In this document: in pieces, positions 8,863-17,978 of the stretch | Position numbering within the stretch: position 1 is the stretch's first letter | How the letters are laid out: the number at the start of each line of letters is the position of its first letter | Assembly: GCF_000372425.1 (NCBI RefSeq) | Contig: NZ_AQVD01000004.1 | Coordinates: forward strand, 62,622-126,621 | Reading direction: 5' to 3' | Origin: Streptococcus ferus DSM 20646 | GTDB lineage: Bacteria > Bacillota > Bacilli > Lactobacillales > Streptococcaceae | Length of the DNA stretch: 64,000 nt | Position numbers and translations under genes: made by a program | The notes under the pieces: generated by a model | What the model was told of the DNA's origin: nothing | What the model saw: the letters and a program-made list of their open reading frames with translations, nothing else | Database searches by the model: none

Positions 8863-8912
8863 GGTCTCCGAGACATAACATTTTTGTTCTTTTATAATAG
8901 GAGGTGGCGCTT

Positions 8913-8957
8913 ATGTTGCAGTTTGATGTAGGTCGCTATAAGAACGGTGACAGTTAA
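8913..8957 (+). CDS. Small peptide 2 with C-terminal RYKNGD(S) (14 aa)
   Basis: Encodes MLQFDVGRYKNGDS, a paralogue of the preceding 13-aa peptide. The SD aggaggtgg (8899-8907) lies 5-8 nt before the ATG. A TATAAT at 8893-8898 lies immediately before this SD; it cannot serve as the -10 box for translating this ORF because the transcript would begin at or after the SD. The two ORFs are therefore most simply read as one bicistronic message. No modifying enzyme, receptor or transporter gene lies next to it. Function unknown. Confidence 0.65.
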   Translation: MLQFDVGRYKNGDS

Positions 8958-9378
8958 GAGGCAGTAGGCTAAAACTTTACACCATGTGTACATTCAGACA
9001 CGGGAGTGTTTGAAGAAGGAACGCTCAAGACCTTTCCAAGGTACAGATTAATCACAAAAAAGCCAGATGGTTGAGCCAGAAACGTTGGATGTAACGAAAG
9101 TTTCGGATGGTCCCATTGATGCTTTATCAAGCGCGCGGTATCGATTAAGGACTGAAAGGGTTGAGTAGTTAATGCTAGAGGCTATAGTCTCGTTTTAAAT
9201 TAAGATGATCTCTTGAGAGTGAAAAAAAGAATCGGGAGGGCTTTCCATTTTAGAAATAAGTATAACAACTACAAATAGTGAGTAACTCCTTAGAAATCAA
9301 AAAGTGCAAAGGAGAAGTCCGATGACACTTTGAGAAAAAGAAACCCTAGGCAGGTGTGCATGCTTAGGGTTTTTAGTT
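8958..9378 (+). ncRNA. Candidate structured RNA downstream of the twin peptides
   Basis: About 420 nt without a convincing gene, inside the same predicted transcript. Hairpins visible by eye: CAGACAC-GGGA-GTGTTTG (8995-9012, 7 bp with a GNRA-type loop), ACCTT-TCC-AAGGT (9030-9042), GAAAC/GTTTC with inner GTT/AAC (9079-9104), and two mutually exclusive pairings near the end (CTCCTT 9286-9291 with AAGGAG 9309-9314, or AAAGTG 9301-9306 with CACTTT 9326-9331). It lacks the hallmarks I know for tmRNA, RNase P RNA, SRP RNA or T-boxes. It may be a long 3' UTR, a trans-acting RNA, or a leader whose alternative pairing controls termination. Confidence 0.45.
9341..9375 (+). terminator. Terminator of the twin-peptide/RNA locus
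   Basis: An 11-bp stem (AAACCCTAGGC / GCTTAGGGTTT, one G-T pair) is followed by a T-run. It closes a transcript of about 600 nt starting near 8774, separating it from the rpsF operon. Confidence 0.85.
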
Positions 9379-9429
9379 GTTTTTCCTTTTGGGAATACAG
9401 GAAAAGAATCGCTGACAGCAAATAATGAC

Positions 9430-9458
9430 TTGAATTCTTTAGAGAAATGTTGTACAAT
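9430..9458 (+). promoter_or_regulatory. Promoter of the rpsF-ssb-rpsR operon
   Basis: TTGAAT (9430-9435), 17 bp, TACAAT (9453-9458). It implies a leader of about 65 nt before rpsF. Confidence 0.75.
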
Positions 9459-9484
9459 TATATTTTGTGAGCACCCCTCACTTA

Positions 9485-9504
9485 CTCCTAGCAAAGGCTA
9501 GGGG
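9485..9504 (+). promoter_or_regulatory. rpsF leader hairpin, possible S6:S18 autoregulatory element
   Basis: CTCCTAGC-AAAG-GCTAGGGG forms an 8-bp stem with a tetraloop in the rpsF 5' leader, 14 nt before the SD. Leaders of rpsF in many bacteria bind the S6:S18 protein pair. I could not confirm the conserved bulge of that motif, so the regulatory role is an inference from position. Confidence 0.4.
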
Positions 9505-9531
9505 TCATTAGACCAAAAGGAGGAAAAATCA

Positions 9532-9822
9532 ATGGCTAAATACGAAATTCTTTATATTATTCGTCCAAACATTGAAGAAGAAGCTAAGAATGCTTTGGTA
9601 GCACGCTTTGACTCTATCTTAACGGACAACGGTGCAACAATCGTTGAATCAAAAGATTGGGAAAAACGTCGTCTTGCCTACGAAATCCAAGATTTCCGTG
9701 AAGGACTTTACCACATCGTAAACGTTGAAGCGACTGATGCCGTAGCTCTTAATGAGTTCGACCGTCTTTCCAAAATCAACAGCGATATTCTTCGTCACAT
9801 GATCGTTAAGCTTGACGCTTAA
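9532..9822 (+). CDS. rpsF: 30S ribosomal protein S6
   Basis: Ribosomal protein S6 of the small-subunit platform, binding next to S18. It has 96 aa, the usual size, with family segments [26 protein letters not shown] and [10 protein letters not shown] strong SD (aaaggagg) precedes the ATG. First gene of the classic rpsF-ssb-rpsR operon; ssb starts 11 nt after its stop. Confidence 0.98.
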   Translation: MAKYEILYIIRPNIEEEAKNALVARFDSILTDNGATIVESKDWEKRRLAYEIQDFREGLYHIVNVEATDAVALNEFDRLSKINSDILRHMIVKLDA

Positions 9823-9833
9823 GAAGGTAGTTT

Positions 9834-10328
9834 ATGATTAATAATGTCGTACTAGTTGGTCGCATGACTCGAGATGCAGAGCTTCGTTACACCCCAAGTA
9901 ACCAAGCTGTCGCAACCTTTACACTCGCAGTCAACCGCAATTTTAAAAATCAAAATGGTGAACGTGAAGCAGACTTCATTAATATTGTTATTTGGCGCCA
10001 GCAGGCTGAAAATTTAGCCAACTGGGCTAAAAAAGGGACCTTGGTTGGTATTACTGGTCGTATTCAGACTAGGAATTATGAAAATCAGCAAGGTCAGCGT
10101 GTTTATGTAACAGAAGTTGTGGCGGATAACTTCCAGATTCTGGAGAGCCGTACAGCACGTGAAGGCGGTCAGTCTGGAAACTTCAACAGTGCGCCGTCTA
10201 ACGATTTTGGCGGGAACAATACCTACCAACAATCATCACAATCACAGACGCCTAATTTTGGTCGAGATGAAAGTCCTTTTGGCAATTCAAACCCAATGGA
10301 CATTTCAGATGACGATCTGCCTTTCTAA
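9834..10328 (+). CDS. ssb: Single-stranded DNA-binding protein
   Basis: SSB covers single-stranded DNA in replication and repair. The OB fold (about residues 1-105) begins [22 protein letters not shown] Gln/Asn/Ser/Gly-rich flexible linker follows (about 110-150), ending in the acidic tip [10 protein letters not shown], which recruits partner proteins. 164 aa is typical. It lies between rpsF and rpsR, which links ribosome and replication supply in one operon. Confidence 0.98.
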   Translation: MINNVVLVGRMTRDAELRYTPSNQAVATFTLAVNRNFKNQNGEREADFINIVIWRQQAENLANWAKKGTLVGITGRIQTRNYENQQGQRVYVTEVVADNFQILESRTAREGGQSGNFNSAPSNDFGGNNTYQQSSQSQTPNFGRDESPFGNSNPMDISDDDLPF

Positions 10329-10427
10329 GAGAAGCAGACAAGTCAACAGACTTAAAACAGAGTAAAAGCTGGAACGTTTCTGTTTCTGCTGTGAGACTCT
10401 AAAGATGATAATATAAAGGAGAAAAAC

Positions 10428-10667
10428 ATGGCTCAACAACGTCGTGGCGGATTCAAACGCCGTAAAAAAGTTGATTACATCGCAGCTAATAAAATTGAAT
10501 ATGTTGATTACAAAGATACTGAATTGCTTAGCCGCTTTGTTTCAGAACGTGGTAAAATCTTACCTCGTCGTGTAACAGGGACTTCTGCTAAGAATCAGCG
10601 TAAAGTAACAGCAGCCATCAAACGTGCGCGTGTAATGGCACTTATGCCTTTCGTAAACGAAGACTAA
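10428..10667 (+). CDS. rpsR: 30S ribosomal protein S18
   Basis: Ribosomal protein S18, the partner of S6. It has 79 aa with a basic N-terminus ([13 protein letters not shown]), the [19 protein letters not shown] core and [12 protein letters not shown]. The SD aaaggag lies at the right distance. It is 99 nt after ssb and is followed by a strong terminator, ending the operon. Confidence 0.98.
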   Translation: MAQQRRGGFKRRKKVDYIAANKIEYVDYKDTELLSRFVSERGKILPRRVTGTSAKNQRKVTAAIKRARVMALMPFVNED

Positions 10668-10670
10668 ACA

Positions 10671-10706
10671 AATACCTCTGCTAAGTAGCAGAGGTATTTT
10701 TCTTGA
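10671..10706 (+). terminator. Terminator after rpsR
   Basis: A long stem built on TACCTCTGC / GCAGAGGTA is flanked by A-runs and a T-run (ttttt), directly after the rpsR stop and before the convergent membrane-protein gene. Confidence 0.9.
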
Positions 10707-10719
10707 TTCAAAAGAGAGA

Positions 10720-11409
10720 TTAGTATCTAATGTTGACAGCAGCCATGGCGGCAGTACCCAGAAGCTCTACGGTGACCGCATCTTCAGCCTCGGTCTGAAA
10801 ACCGCTGACGGAAACAGATGCCAGTGGGTGGTTCGTCTGGTTGCTGATTTTCCAGTGTCTAGGAATCCTGATATTAGCCTCGCCAAAATGAACATCTAGA
10901 TAAATCTGGGGATAGGCGGTTAGAAACTGTGCCTGAGTGAGGTCAATATTTTGTTCGCCAAATTTAACATTGATAGTGATTCTTTCAAGATTCTGAGAGG
11001 TCACATAGTAGGCATTTTCCGAAAAGAACGTTTTTAAAGTGACCTGACTTTGGCTGTCAATATGGGCGACCTCTGCGTCCTGAAAGAAGTGATCAGAGTC
11101 GGATGAATACTGAGTCTTGTATTTGGGTTTGATAAAATAATTCAGAATAACTCCCAGAATGACAAGTCCAGCAAAAAGCGGACCGCTTGAGTAGGTGAAA
11201 TTAAAAACATCCTTGAGGTAAATGGCTAAAAAACCAAGACCCATAAAGAAAACAACCATATTTTTATGACTGAGGCCTAGTGTGGTGAAGAAAATTGCCA
11301 GAACCAGCAGGCTGTTGAAAATCACTTGTAAATCGGGTACAAAGGCTGTTGTGATAAGGTAGGCTGCCAGTAAGACCAAGACAGCAATGCCAAAATGATT
11401 CTTTTTCAT
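10720..11409 (-). CDS. LiaF-like membrane protein
   Basis: A 229-aa protein with about four transmembrane segments in the first 100 residues. A soluble C-terminal region follows, resembling the LiaF/DUF2154 domain: beta-rich with repeated KFGEQNIDL and HFGEANIRIP strands. LiaF proteins modulate cell-envelope-stress two-component systems in Firmicutes, but no liaRS genes lie next to this one, so that role is not established here. SD aaggag precedes the ATG. Convergent with rpsR. Confidence 0.65.
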   Translation of the reverse strand: MKKNHFGIAVLVLLAAYLITTAFVPDLQVIFNSLLVLAIFFTTLGLSHKNMVVFFMGLGFLAIYLKDVFNFTYSSGPLFAGLVILGVILNYFIKPKYKTQYSSDSDHFFQDAEVAHIDSQSQVTLKTFFSENAYYVTSQNLERITINVKFGEQNIDLTQAQFLTAYPQIYLDVHFGEANIRIPRHWKISNQTNHPLASVSVSGFQTEAEDAVTVELLGTAAMAAVNIRY

Positions 11410-11491
11410 AAAAAAACTCCTTCTTTCTTTAACTATACCATAATTATCCGAGCTTACCTATGTTTTTTTCGAAACAAAAACCAGAATGACT

Positions 11492-12169
11492 TTAGTCATT
11501 CTGGTTATTTCCGTTACGAGGACGTGAATCCATTGCACTCTGAATATTATACTTTTTCTTGAAGTAGAAGCGGGCCGCTAAGGCTAGACCGCCAGCAATC
11601 AGCAAAAGCAAGGCAGGGACGACGGGATTGAAGGCTTGTGGCAAGAAAGAAGTTGCGCTGTAAAGCAGCAGCCAAATAAACATGAGCACAACCATGATAC
11701 CAAATGCCTTAAACATATTTGGGCGCTGGCTCTTCTCCTTGCCAAGGTGACGATAAATATAGTAGTGAGTGGCATACATCACTGCACCGCCGCCAAAGGA
11801 TAAGAACAATAAAGAGACCAAACCGTAGGAAGGAGCCTGTTTGCTGAAGAGATTCATAGCACCTGTTACCAGAGCCAAGACGCCTAGGAAAAGCAGAGAA
11901 GTATCCAGCCACATCAGCCAAGGATTAGTATTTTTATCGGCTTCTGAGTCAGTATTGGCAGCTTGCTTGGTAAAGGTAGATGCCCAGACAGTTGGTGCTC
12001 CCAGAAAAGAACGGGCGGGAATGCCTTCTTGTTGTTTCTCCAAAATGTCGGGGATGATTTCTTCAAGGATTCCCTTGATTTCGGTGTCGCTAAGACCATC
12101 CTGAATAAACTGATTGGTGGCAATATGAATAAATTCTTGGTTTTTCTTGGTTAATTTTTGCAAATCCAT
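11492..12169 (-). CDS. DUF1129 family membrane protein
   Basis: A 225-aa protein of unknown function. The cytoplasmic N-terminal ~75 residues are helical (KLTKKNQEFIHIATNQFIQDG, with SDTEIKGILEEI). Four predicted transmembrane segments follow (about residues 88-108, 118-138, 152-172 and 180-200), ending in a polar tail. This matches the DUF1129 pattern common in streptococci. SD caggaga precedes the ATG. It lies between the corA-like gene and the LiaF-like gene, all on the minus strand. Confidence 0.65.
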   Translation of the reverse strand: MDLQKLTKKNQEFIHIATNQFIQDGLSDTEIKGILEEIIPDILEKQQEGIPARSFLGAPTVWASTFTKQAANTDSEADKNTNPWLMWLDTSLLFLGVLALVTGAMNLFSKQAPSYGLVSLLFLSFGGGAVMYATHYYIYRHLGKEKSQRPNMFKAFGIMVVLMFIWLLLYSATSFLPQAFNPVVPALLLLIAGGLALAARFYFKKKYNIQSAMDSRPRNGNNQND

Positions 12170-12208
12170 TAAAAGCTTTCTCCTGTCATTAGATCACTTG
12201 ATGTGGTT

Positions 12209-13153
12209 TTAGAACCATTTTTTCCGGATGAAATAGACCACAACGATGGTACTCAAAAAAGCAGCAATAAAGACAATATACCAGAAGGCATGAGGCAGTC
12301 CGTTTAAGGGAAGCCAATTGTTCTGGAAATTCATCCCGTAGGCTGAGAAGATGACAGTCGGGATGTCTAAGGCCATGGTCATCAATGCCAAGGTTTTCAT
12401 AATCGTGTTCTGATTATTGTTGATAATGGCAGCTGATGTTTCAGTCATCGCATTAAGGACATTTTCGTAGATGCCAGCCATCTCAATGGCCTGTTGGGTT
12501 TCAATGAGGGTATCTTCTAACAAGTCCTCATCTTCGACATATTTCTTCAGGCTGGATGTGTGTCCAGACAGTTTTTTGACAATACGTTCATTGAGTTTAA
12601 GAGAAGCTCTTAGATAGACAATGGATTTTTCCAATTCCATCATGTCAATAATCTGTTCGTTACGGGTTGCTTTTTCCAGCTGAGCCTCAATCCGATCGCT
12701 TTGCCTGTCGATGGACCGCAGGGCTGTCAGGTAAAGGCCGGCATTGCGGTAAAGAATCTGAAAAACAAAGCGCGTTTTCATAAAGGTATAGAAATCTTTG
12801 AGGCGGCGGCTGGTGAACTGTTCCATCAAGGTAAGAGGCTCTAGGCAGGTTGTGATAACCGCCGTTTCAGTTACGATGATTCCCAAAGGAATGGTCACAT
12901 AGTAGCTTTTATTATTGCGTTCCTCGTAAGTGGGGACGTCAATGATGATGAGGGTGTAGTCATCTTCGACCGCAACCCGGGATGTTTCCTCGATATCCAA
13001 AGGAGCCCGCAGGTCGGTAATGTCAATATTGAACGCCTCAGCCAATTGCACAGACTCTTCCTGGGAAGGGTTTACCAAATTGATCCAAGCGCCTGGCTCG
13101 AATGTTTCGATTTCTTTGAATTCTGTTGCTGTGGAAAGAAACATTTGCTTCAT
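12209..13153 (-). CDS. corA: CorA-family divalent metal ion transporter
   Basis: Magnesium/cobalt-type channel of the 2-TM GxN superfamily. From the SD-supported ATG at 13153 (aaaggaggg, 7 nt upstream) it has 314 aa. A longer open frame extends upstream to 13327 but has no SD and reads into the uvrA promoter region. A soluble N-terminal domain and long helices (about residues 150-245) precede the signature YGMNF and two C-terminal transmembrane segments, ending in the basic RKKWF tail. Divergent from uvrA. Confidence 0.88.
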   Translation of the reverse strand: MKQMFLSTATEFKEIETFEPGAWINLVNPSQEESVQLAEAFNIDITDLRAPLDIEETSRVAVEDDYTLIIIDVPTYEERNNKSYYVTIPLGIIVTETAVITTCLEPLTLMEQFTSRRLKDFYTFMKTRFVFQILYRNAGLYLTALRSIDRQSDRIEAQLEKATRNEQIIDMMELEKSIVYLRASLKLNERIVKKLSGHTSSLKKYVEDEDLLEDTLIETQQAIEMAGIYENVLNAMTETSAAIINNNQNTIMKTLALMTMALDIPTVIFSAYGMNFQNNWLPLNGLPHAFWYIVFIAAFLSTIVVVYFIRKKWF

Positions 13154-13288
13154 GATAAGCCCTCCTTTAAGATAGATTTGTGCATACCCTCCTATTATAC
13201 TATATTTGGAACATTTTGGGTAACCGATTGTTAGATTTTTGATATAATAGATGAGAATTGTAAAGGAGTAAGTGCGGTATAAAAGCTT

Positions 13289-16114
13289 ATGCAAGATAAA
13301 ATTAGTATTCGTGGGGCACGTGCCCATAATTTAAAAAATATTGACGTGGAAATTCCTAGGGATAAGCTCGTTGTCGTGACAGGCTTGTCTGGTTCAGGCA
13401 AGTCCAGTTTGGCTTTTGATACCATCTATGCTGAAGGTCAGCGTCGCTATGTGGAAAGTTTGTCTGCCTATGCCCGCCAGTTTTTGGGAAATATGGACAA
13501 GCCAGACGTAGACTCCATTGATGGTCTCAGTCCTGCTATTTCCATTGACCAAAAAACAACCAGCAAGAATCCCCGTTCAACTGTTGGGACAGTTACAGAA
13601 ATCAACGACTATCTGCGGCTTTTATACGCTCGTGTCGGTGTTCCTTATTGTAAAAATGGGCATGGGCCGATTACGGCTTCTTCTGTGGAGCAGATTGTCG
13701 ACCAAGTTTTAGAATTGCCAGAAAAGACACGGATGCAAATCTTAGCCCCGGTCGTCCGTCGAAAAAAAGGGCAGCATAAAACGATTTTTGATAGGGTGCA
13801 AAAAGATGGCTACGTCCGTGTCAGGGTCGACGGTGAGATTTTTGATGTCGCAGAAGTGCCGGAACTGTCCAAAAGCAAGATGCACAATATTGAGGTTGTC
13901 ATTGACCGATTGGTGCAAAAAGATGGCATTCGAGGTCGTCTCTTTGATTCCATCGAAGCCGCTCTGCGGCTTGGTGATGGCTATGTAGTGATTGATACTA
14001 TGAATGGCGAGGAATTGATTTTCTCAGAGCACTATTCCTGCCCCGTCTGTGCCTTTACAGTACCTGAGTTAGAGCCCCGTCTGTTCTCCTTCAATGCTCC
14101 CTTTGGTTCCTGCCCGACCTGTGACGGTCTGGGCATTAAGCTGGAAGTGGACTTGGATTTGGTGATTCCAGATGGGTCTAAGAGTTTGGCCGAGGGTGCT
14201 TTGGCTCCCTGGAATCCTATTTCGTCTAATTATTATCCGCAAATGCTGGAGCAGGCGATGGCACAATTCGGCGTTGATATGGATTGCCCCTGGGAAGCTT
14301 TGTCAGAACAGGAAAAAGCCTTGGTGCTCTATGGATCAAATGATAAAGAGTTTCATTTCCATTATGAGAATGAATTTGGCGGCGTGCGAGATATTGATAT
14401 TCCTTTTGAAGGGCTTATTACCAATATCAACCGTCGTTATCACGAGACCAATAGCGATTTTACCCGCAATGTGATGCGCGGTTATATGAATGAGCTGACT
14501 TGTGCTGCCTGTCATGGCTATCGCTTAAATGATCAGGCCTTGTCAGTCCGTGTCGGTGGAGAAAAAGGTCTTCATATTGGACAGGTTTCTGATTTATCTA
14601 TCGCTGACCATTTGGACTTGGTTTCAAAACTGGAGCTGGGTCAAAATGAGGCCCTGATTGCTAAGCCTATTTTAAAAGAAATTAAGGATCGCCTGACCTT
14701 CCTCAATAATGTCGGGCTCAATTATCTGACCCTGTCACGCGCCTCAGGAACGCTGTCAGGCGGTGAGAGCCAACGCATTCGTCTGGCAACACAGATTGGC
14801 TCCAACCTCAGCGGGGTTCTCTATATCCTGGATGAGCCCTCTATCGGTCTTCATCAGCGGGATAATGACCGCCTGATTTCCAGCCTTAAAAAGATGCGTG
14901 ATCTCGGCAATACCCTGATTGTTGTAGAACATGATGAGGATACTATGCGGGAAGCGGACTGGCTGATTGATGTAGGACCGGGAGCGGGCGCTTTTGGCGG
15001 TGAGATTATTGCTTCAGGGACTCCTAAACAGGTCGAAAAAAATAAGCAGTCCATCACTGGTCAGTATCTGTCAGGCAAGAAATTTATTCCTGTTCCAAAA
15101 GAGCGCCGTCAGGGTAATGGCCGCTTTATTGAAATCAAGGGTGCTGCGGAAAATAACCTGAGAGCTATCGATGTTACCTTCCCTCTCGGTAAGTTTATTG
15201 CGGTGACAGGGGTCTCAGGATCCGGCAAATCAACACTGGTCAACAGTATTCTTAAAAAGGTGATTGCGCAAAAACTCAATCGTAATTCAGATAAACCCGG
15301 CCAATATACTTCCGTGACGGGGATTGAGCATATTGACCGTTTGATTGATATTGATCAAAGTCCGATTGGACGAACCCCCCGCTCTAACCCTGCAACTTAC
15401 ACCGGTGTTTTTGATGATATTCGGGATTTATTTGCCCAGACCAATGAAGCTAAGATTCGTGGCTACAAAAAAGGACGTTTTTCTTTCAATGTTAAGGGCG
15501 GCCGCTGCGAAGCCTGCTCTGGAGACGGCATTATCAAAATTGAGATGCACTTTCTGCCGGACGTCTATGTTCCCTGTGAAGTTTGTCACGGTACGCGCTA
15601 CAACAGCGAGACCTTAGAAGTTCGTTATAAGGACAAAACAATTGCTGAAATTCTGGATATGACGGTCAATGATGCCGCAGACTTCTTCGCCCCTATTCCT
15701 AAGATTGCTCGCAAAATTCAAACCATCAAGGATGTTGGCCTAGGCTACGTTACTTTGGGACAGCCAGCGACCACCTTGTCAGGAGGTGAGGCACAGCGGA
15801 TGAAGCTGGCGTCAGAATTGCATAAGCGTTCGACAGGTAAGAGTTTCTATATTTTGGACGAACCTACCACCGGTCTTCATACGGATGATATTGCCCGTCT
15901 GCTGGAAGTCTTGGAGCGCTTTGTTGATGATGGCAATACGGTTCTGGTGATTGAGCATAATCTAGATGTGATTAAAACAGCGGACCATATTATTGATTTG
16001 GGGCCAGAAGGCGGTATCGGTGGTGGAACGGTTGTGGCAACAGGAACACCAGAAGAGATCGCTCAGTCCGCCGATAGCTTTACGGGTCAATACCTGAAAG
16101 GGAAATTAAAATAG
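13289..16114 (+). CDS. uvrA: Excinuclease ABC subunit A
   Basis: DNA-damage recognition ATPase of nucleotide excision repair, working with UvrB and UvrC. It has 941 aa, full length. It contains two ABC modules: Walker [10 protein letters not shown] near residue 31 and GVSGSGKST near 640, and two LSGGE signatures near 487 and 830. Zinc-finger cysteine pairs CPVC...CPTC and CEAC...CEVC are also present. The promoter is an extended -10 TGATATAAT (13236-13244 region). The nearest SD-like aaaggag lies about 20 nt before the ATG, unusually far, but an in-frame stop excludes an earlier start. Confidence 0.97.
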   Translation: MQDKISIRGARAHNLKNIDVEIPRDKLVVVTGLSGSGKSSLAFDTIYAEGQRRYVESLSAYARQFLGNMDKPDVDSIDGLSPAISIDQKTTSKNPRSTVGTVTEINDYLRLLYARVGVPYCKNGHGPITASSVEQIVDQVLELPEKTRMQILAPVVRRKKGQHKTIFDRVQKDGYVRVRVDGEIFDVAEVPELSKSKMHNIEVVIDRLVQKDGIRGRLFDSIEAALRLGDGYVVIDTMNGEELIFSEHYSCPVCAFTVPELEPRLFSFNAPFGSCPTCDGLGIKLEVDLDLVIPDGSKSLAEGALAPWNPISSNYYPQMLEQAMAQFGVDMDCPWEALSEQEKALVLYGSNDKEFHFHYENEFGGVRDIDIPFEGLITNINRRYHETNSDFTRNVMRGYMNELTCAACHGYRLNDQALSVRVGGEKGLHIGQVSDLSIADHLDLVSKLELGQNEALIAKPILKEIKDRLTFLNNVGLNYLTLSRASGTLSGGESQRIRLATQIGSNLSGVLYILDEPSIGLHQRDNDRLISSLKKMRDLGNTLIVVEHDEDTMREADWLIDVGPGAGAFGGEIIASGTPKQVEKNKQSITGQYLSGKKFIPVPKERRQGNGRFIEIKGAAENNLRAIDVTFPLGKFIAVTGVSGSGKSTLVNSILKKVIAQKLNRNSDKPGQYTSVTGIEHIDRLIDIDQSPIGRTPRSNPATYTGVFDDIRDLFAQTNEAKIRGYKKGRFSFNVKGGRCEACSGDGIIKIEMHFLPDVYVPCEVCHGTRYNSETLEVRYKDKTIAEILDMTVNDAADFFAPIPKIARKIQTIKDVGLGYVTLGQPATTLSGGEAQRMKLASELHKRSTGKSFYILDEPTTGLHTDDIARLLEVLERFVDDGNTVLVIEHNLDVIKTADHIIDLGPEGGIGGGTVVATGTPEEIAQSADSFTGQYLKGKLK

Positions 16115-16131
16115 GCTTCTTGTGATAAATA

Positions 16132-16168
16132 AAAGTGTCACTCTGGTTGAGAATGGCACTTTCCTTTT
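16132..16168 (+). terminator. Probable terminator after uvrA
   Basis: AAAGTGTCA / TGGCACTTT forms a 9-bp stem with one G-T pair and a 13-nt loop, followed by a T-rich but interrupted tract (cctttt). Confidence 0.55.
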
Positions 16169-16286
16169 AAAAAGAGCCTGTTTCTGTTTTATCTCGGTTA
16201 AGCCAAGCCTAGTGATTTGTCAGCTCTTTTAAATCTGTTTCATTCATGATAGACTAAAAATTAAGAAAGAATAGTGAGGAATTTTT

Positions 16287-17348
16287 GTGGAAAAGAGATT
16301 AGCCCGTTTTGAGGAAAAACTAGCCCAATCTGAGGTAGATGCTGTTCTTGTGACAGGACAGAATAATATTTATTACCTCACAGGTTTTTGGGGAACAGAA
16401 GCGACCGTTTTTATCAGTGGCGGACGCAGGCTTTTTTTGACAGATGCCCGTTACACCCTCATTGCGAAAAAGACCGTTGAGGGATTTGATATTATTGAAA
16501 CTCGGTCAGCTTTGACTGAAATTGCTAAGATTATTGCGGATGACGGTCTGACAAAAATTGGTTTTGATGCGCAGGTCACCTTTGGCTTTTATCAAGGGTT
16601 GAAGACCGGTTTTGCTTCTTTTGAATTGCAGCCCTTGACTGATTTTATAGAAGAACTGCGCTTGATAAAAGATGCTTCTGAGATAGCAACTATCCGCCGT
16701 GCCTGTCACATTTCCGATCAGGCTTTTCTGGATGTGCTTGACTTTATTAAACCGGGTCAGACCAGCGAGCTTGAAGTGACCAATTTTTTAGATTATCGGA
16801 TGCGTCAGCTCGGTGCATCGGGGGCTTCTTTTGAATTTATCGTTGCCTCAGGTTACCGCTCGTCGATGCCTCATGGAGTTGCTTCGGAGAAAATCATTCA
16901 GACTGGAGAGACGCTGACTCTTGATTTTGGCTGTTATTATAAGCATTACGTGTCTGATATGACAAGGACAATTCATATTGGTCACGTGACGGATCAAGAA
17001 CGTGAAATCTATCAGATTGTTCTGAAAAGCAATCAAGAACTGATTGATCAGGCTAGAGCAGGTGTGACTTATAAGGCTTTTGATCAAATAGCGCGTGCGG
17101 TCATTGATCAAGCTGGTTACGGGGAACATTTTACCCATGGTATCGGCCATGGGATTGGTCTTGATATTCATGAAATTCCTTATTTTGGAAAATCAGAGGA
17201 CAAACTGGCAGCTGGCATGGTTGTCACAGATGAACCTGGTATTTACCTTGAAGGCAAATATGGTGTTCGTATTGAGGACGACCTCTTGATTACGGAGGAA
17301 GGCTGCGAGGTTCTGACCAAGGCTCCCAAGGAATTGATTGTGCTCTAG
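16287..17348 (+). CDS. pepQ: Xaa-Pro dipeptidase (M24B peptidase)
   Basis: Cytoplasmic metallopeptidase that cleaves X-Pro dipeptides, used in peptide nutrition. It has 353 aa and a GTG start behind the SD gagga. The N-terminal creatinase-like domain (about 1-125) precedes the pita-bread catalytic domain. Metal ligands are seen in LDFGCYYKHYVSDMTR, HGIGHGIGLDIHE, VVTDEPGIYLEG and VRIEDDLL. Same strand as uvrA but separated by a terminator. No cre or other operator recognised upstream. Confidence 0.93.
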   Translation: MEKRLARFEEKLAQSEVDAVLVTGQNNIYYLTGFWGTEATVFISGGRRLFLTDARYTLIAKKTVEGFDIIETRSALTEIAKIIADDGLTKIGFDAQVTFGFYQGLKTGFASFELQPLTDFIEELRLIKDASEIATIRRACHISDQAFLDVLDFIKPGQTSELEVTNFLDYRMRQLGASGASFEFIVASGYRSSMPHGVASEKIIQTGETLTLDFGCYYKHYVSDMTRTIHIGHVTDQEREIYQIVLKSNQELIDQARAGVTYKAFDQIARAVIDQAGYGEHFTHGIGHGIGLDIHEIPYFGKSEDKLAAGMVVTDEPGIYLEGKYGVRIEDDLLITEEGCEVLTKAPKELIVL

Positions 17349-17436
17349 GCTTTTGTGTTTAACACAGTATTTTGTGATTTCCGATCAGGGCTTGACGACC
17401 TGATATCAGAGAGAGTAAGAGGTAAGGAGACTAGTG

Positions 17437-17895
17437 ATGGCAAATACCAACCGTTTATCTTGGCAGGATTATTTTATGGCCAATGCAGAGCTGATTTCAA
17501 AGCGCTCAACCTGTAATAGGGCTTATGTTGGAGCCGTTTTGGTGAAAAATAAGCGGATTATTGCGACAGGTTATAATGGCGGAGTTGCTGAGACGGTGAA
17601 CTGTGATGAAGCCGGACACCAGATGGAAGATGGGCATTGTATCCGAACCGTCCATGCCGAAATGAATGCTTTGATTCAGTGTGCTAAAGAAGGGATTTCC
17701 ACTAATGATACCGAAATTTATGTGACACATTTTCCCTGCATCAACTGTACCAAAGCTCTTTTGCAGGCAGGTGTTAAGAAAATCACCTATAAGAATGCCT
17801 ATCGACCGCATGATTTTGCGATTAAGCTTTTAGAAAGCAAAGATGTCCCTTACTTCCAACATGATGTTCCGGAACTTTATCTAGGCAAGGACTAG
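17437..17895 (+). CDS. comEB: Deoxycytidylate (dCMP) deaminase
   Basis: Zinc enzyme that deaminates dCMP to dUMP for dTTP synthesis. It has 152 aa from the ATG at 17437, which has the SD aaggag 7 nt upstream; a GTG three bases earlier is too close to the SD. Zinc site: HAEMNA plus [10 protein letters not shown]. An additional [13 protein letters not shown] segment is typical of the dCMP deaminase family. Called comEB by homology to Bacillus naming; no competence link is implied. The efp gene follows after 83 nt. Confidence 0.92.
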   Translation: MANTNRLSWQDYFMANAELISKRSTCNRAYVGAVLVKNKRIIATGYNGGVAETVNCDEAGHQMEDGHCIRTVHAEMNALIQCAKEGISTNDTEIYVTHFPCINCTKALLQAGVKKITYKNAYRPHDFAIKLLESKDVPYFQHDVPELYLGKD

Positions 17896-17978
17896 CTAGG
17901 CCTTTTAGAAAACATTTGAGTATCAAAAGGGTTTGTGTTAGAATGAATTGATAAGAATTATTAAAGAGGTATAATAAA

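Noticed and set aside
8870-8898. Second promoter GAGACA-17-TATAAT before micro-ORF 2
   Set aside because: Its start site would fall on or after the SD of micro-ORF 2, so it could not produce a translatable message for that ORF. The TATAAT is probably just AU-rich leader sequence.
9067-9168. 33-codon ORF inside the RNA region (starts MVEPETLDVTKV)
   Set aside because: No SD before the ATG, and the segment overlaps several of the visible hairpins. A frame of this length is expected by chance.
9172-9198. 8-codon ORF MLEAIVSF resembling a short hydrophobic signal peptide
   Set aside because: The only SD-like sequence (aaaggg) is too far upstream and no Rgg-type regulator gene is adjacent.
8958-9378. 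tmRNA, RNase P RNA, SRP RNA or retron in the mutY-rpsF gap
   Set aside because: No tmRNA tag frame or CCA end, no RNase P conserved core, no SRP Alu/S-domain pattern, and no reverse transcriptase gene nearby.
13154-13327. Longer N-terminus for the CorA-like protein
   Set aside because: The frame is open but has no SD, overlaps the uvrA start region, and the internal ATG at 13153 has a strong SD and family-like N-terminus.
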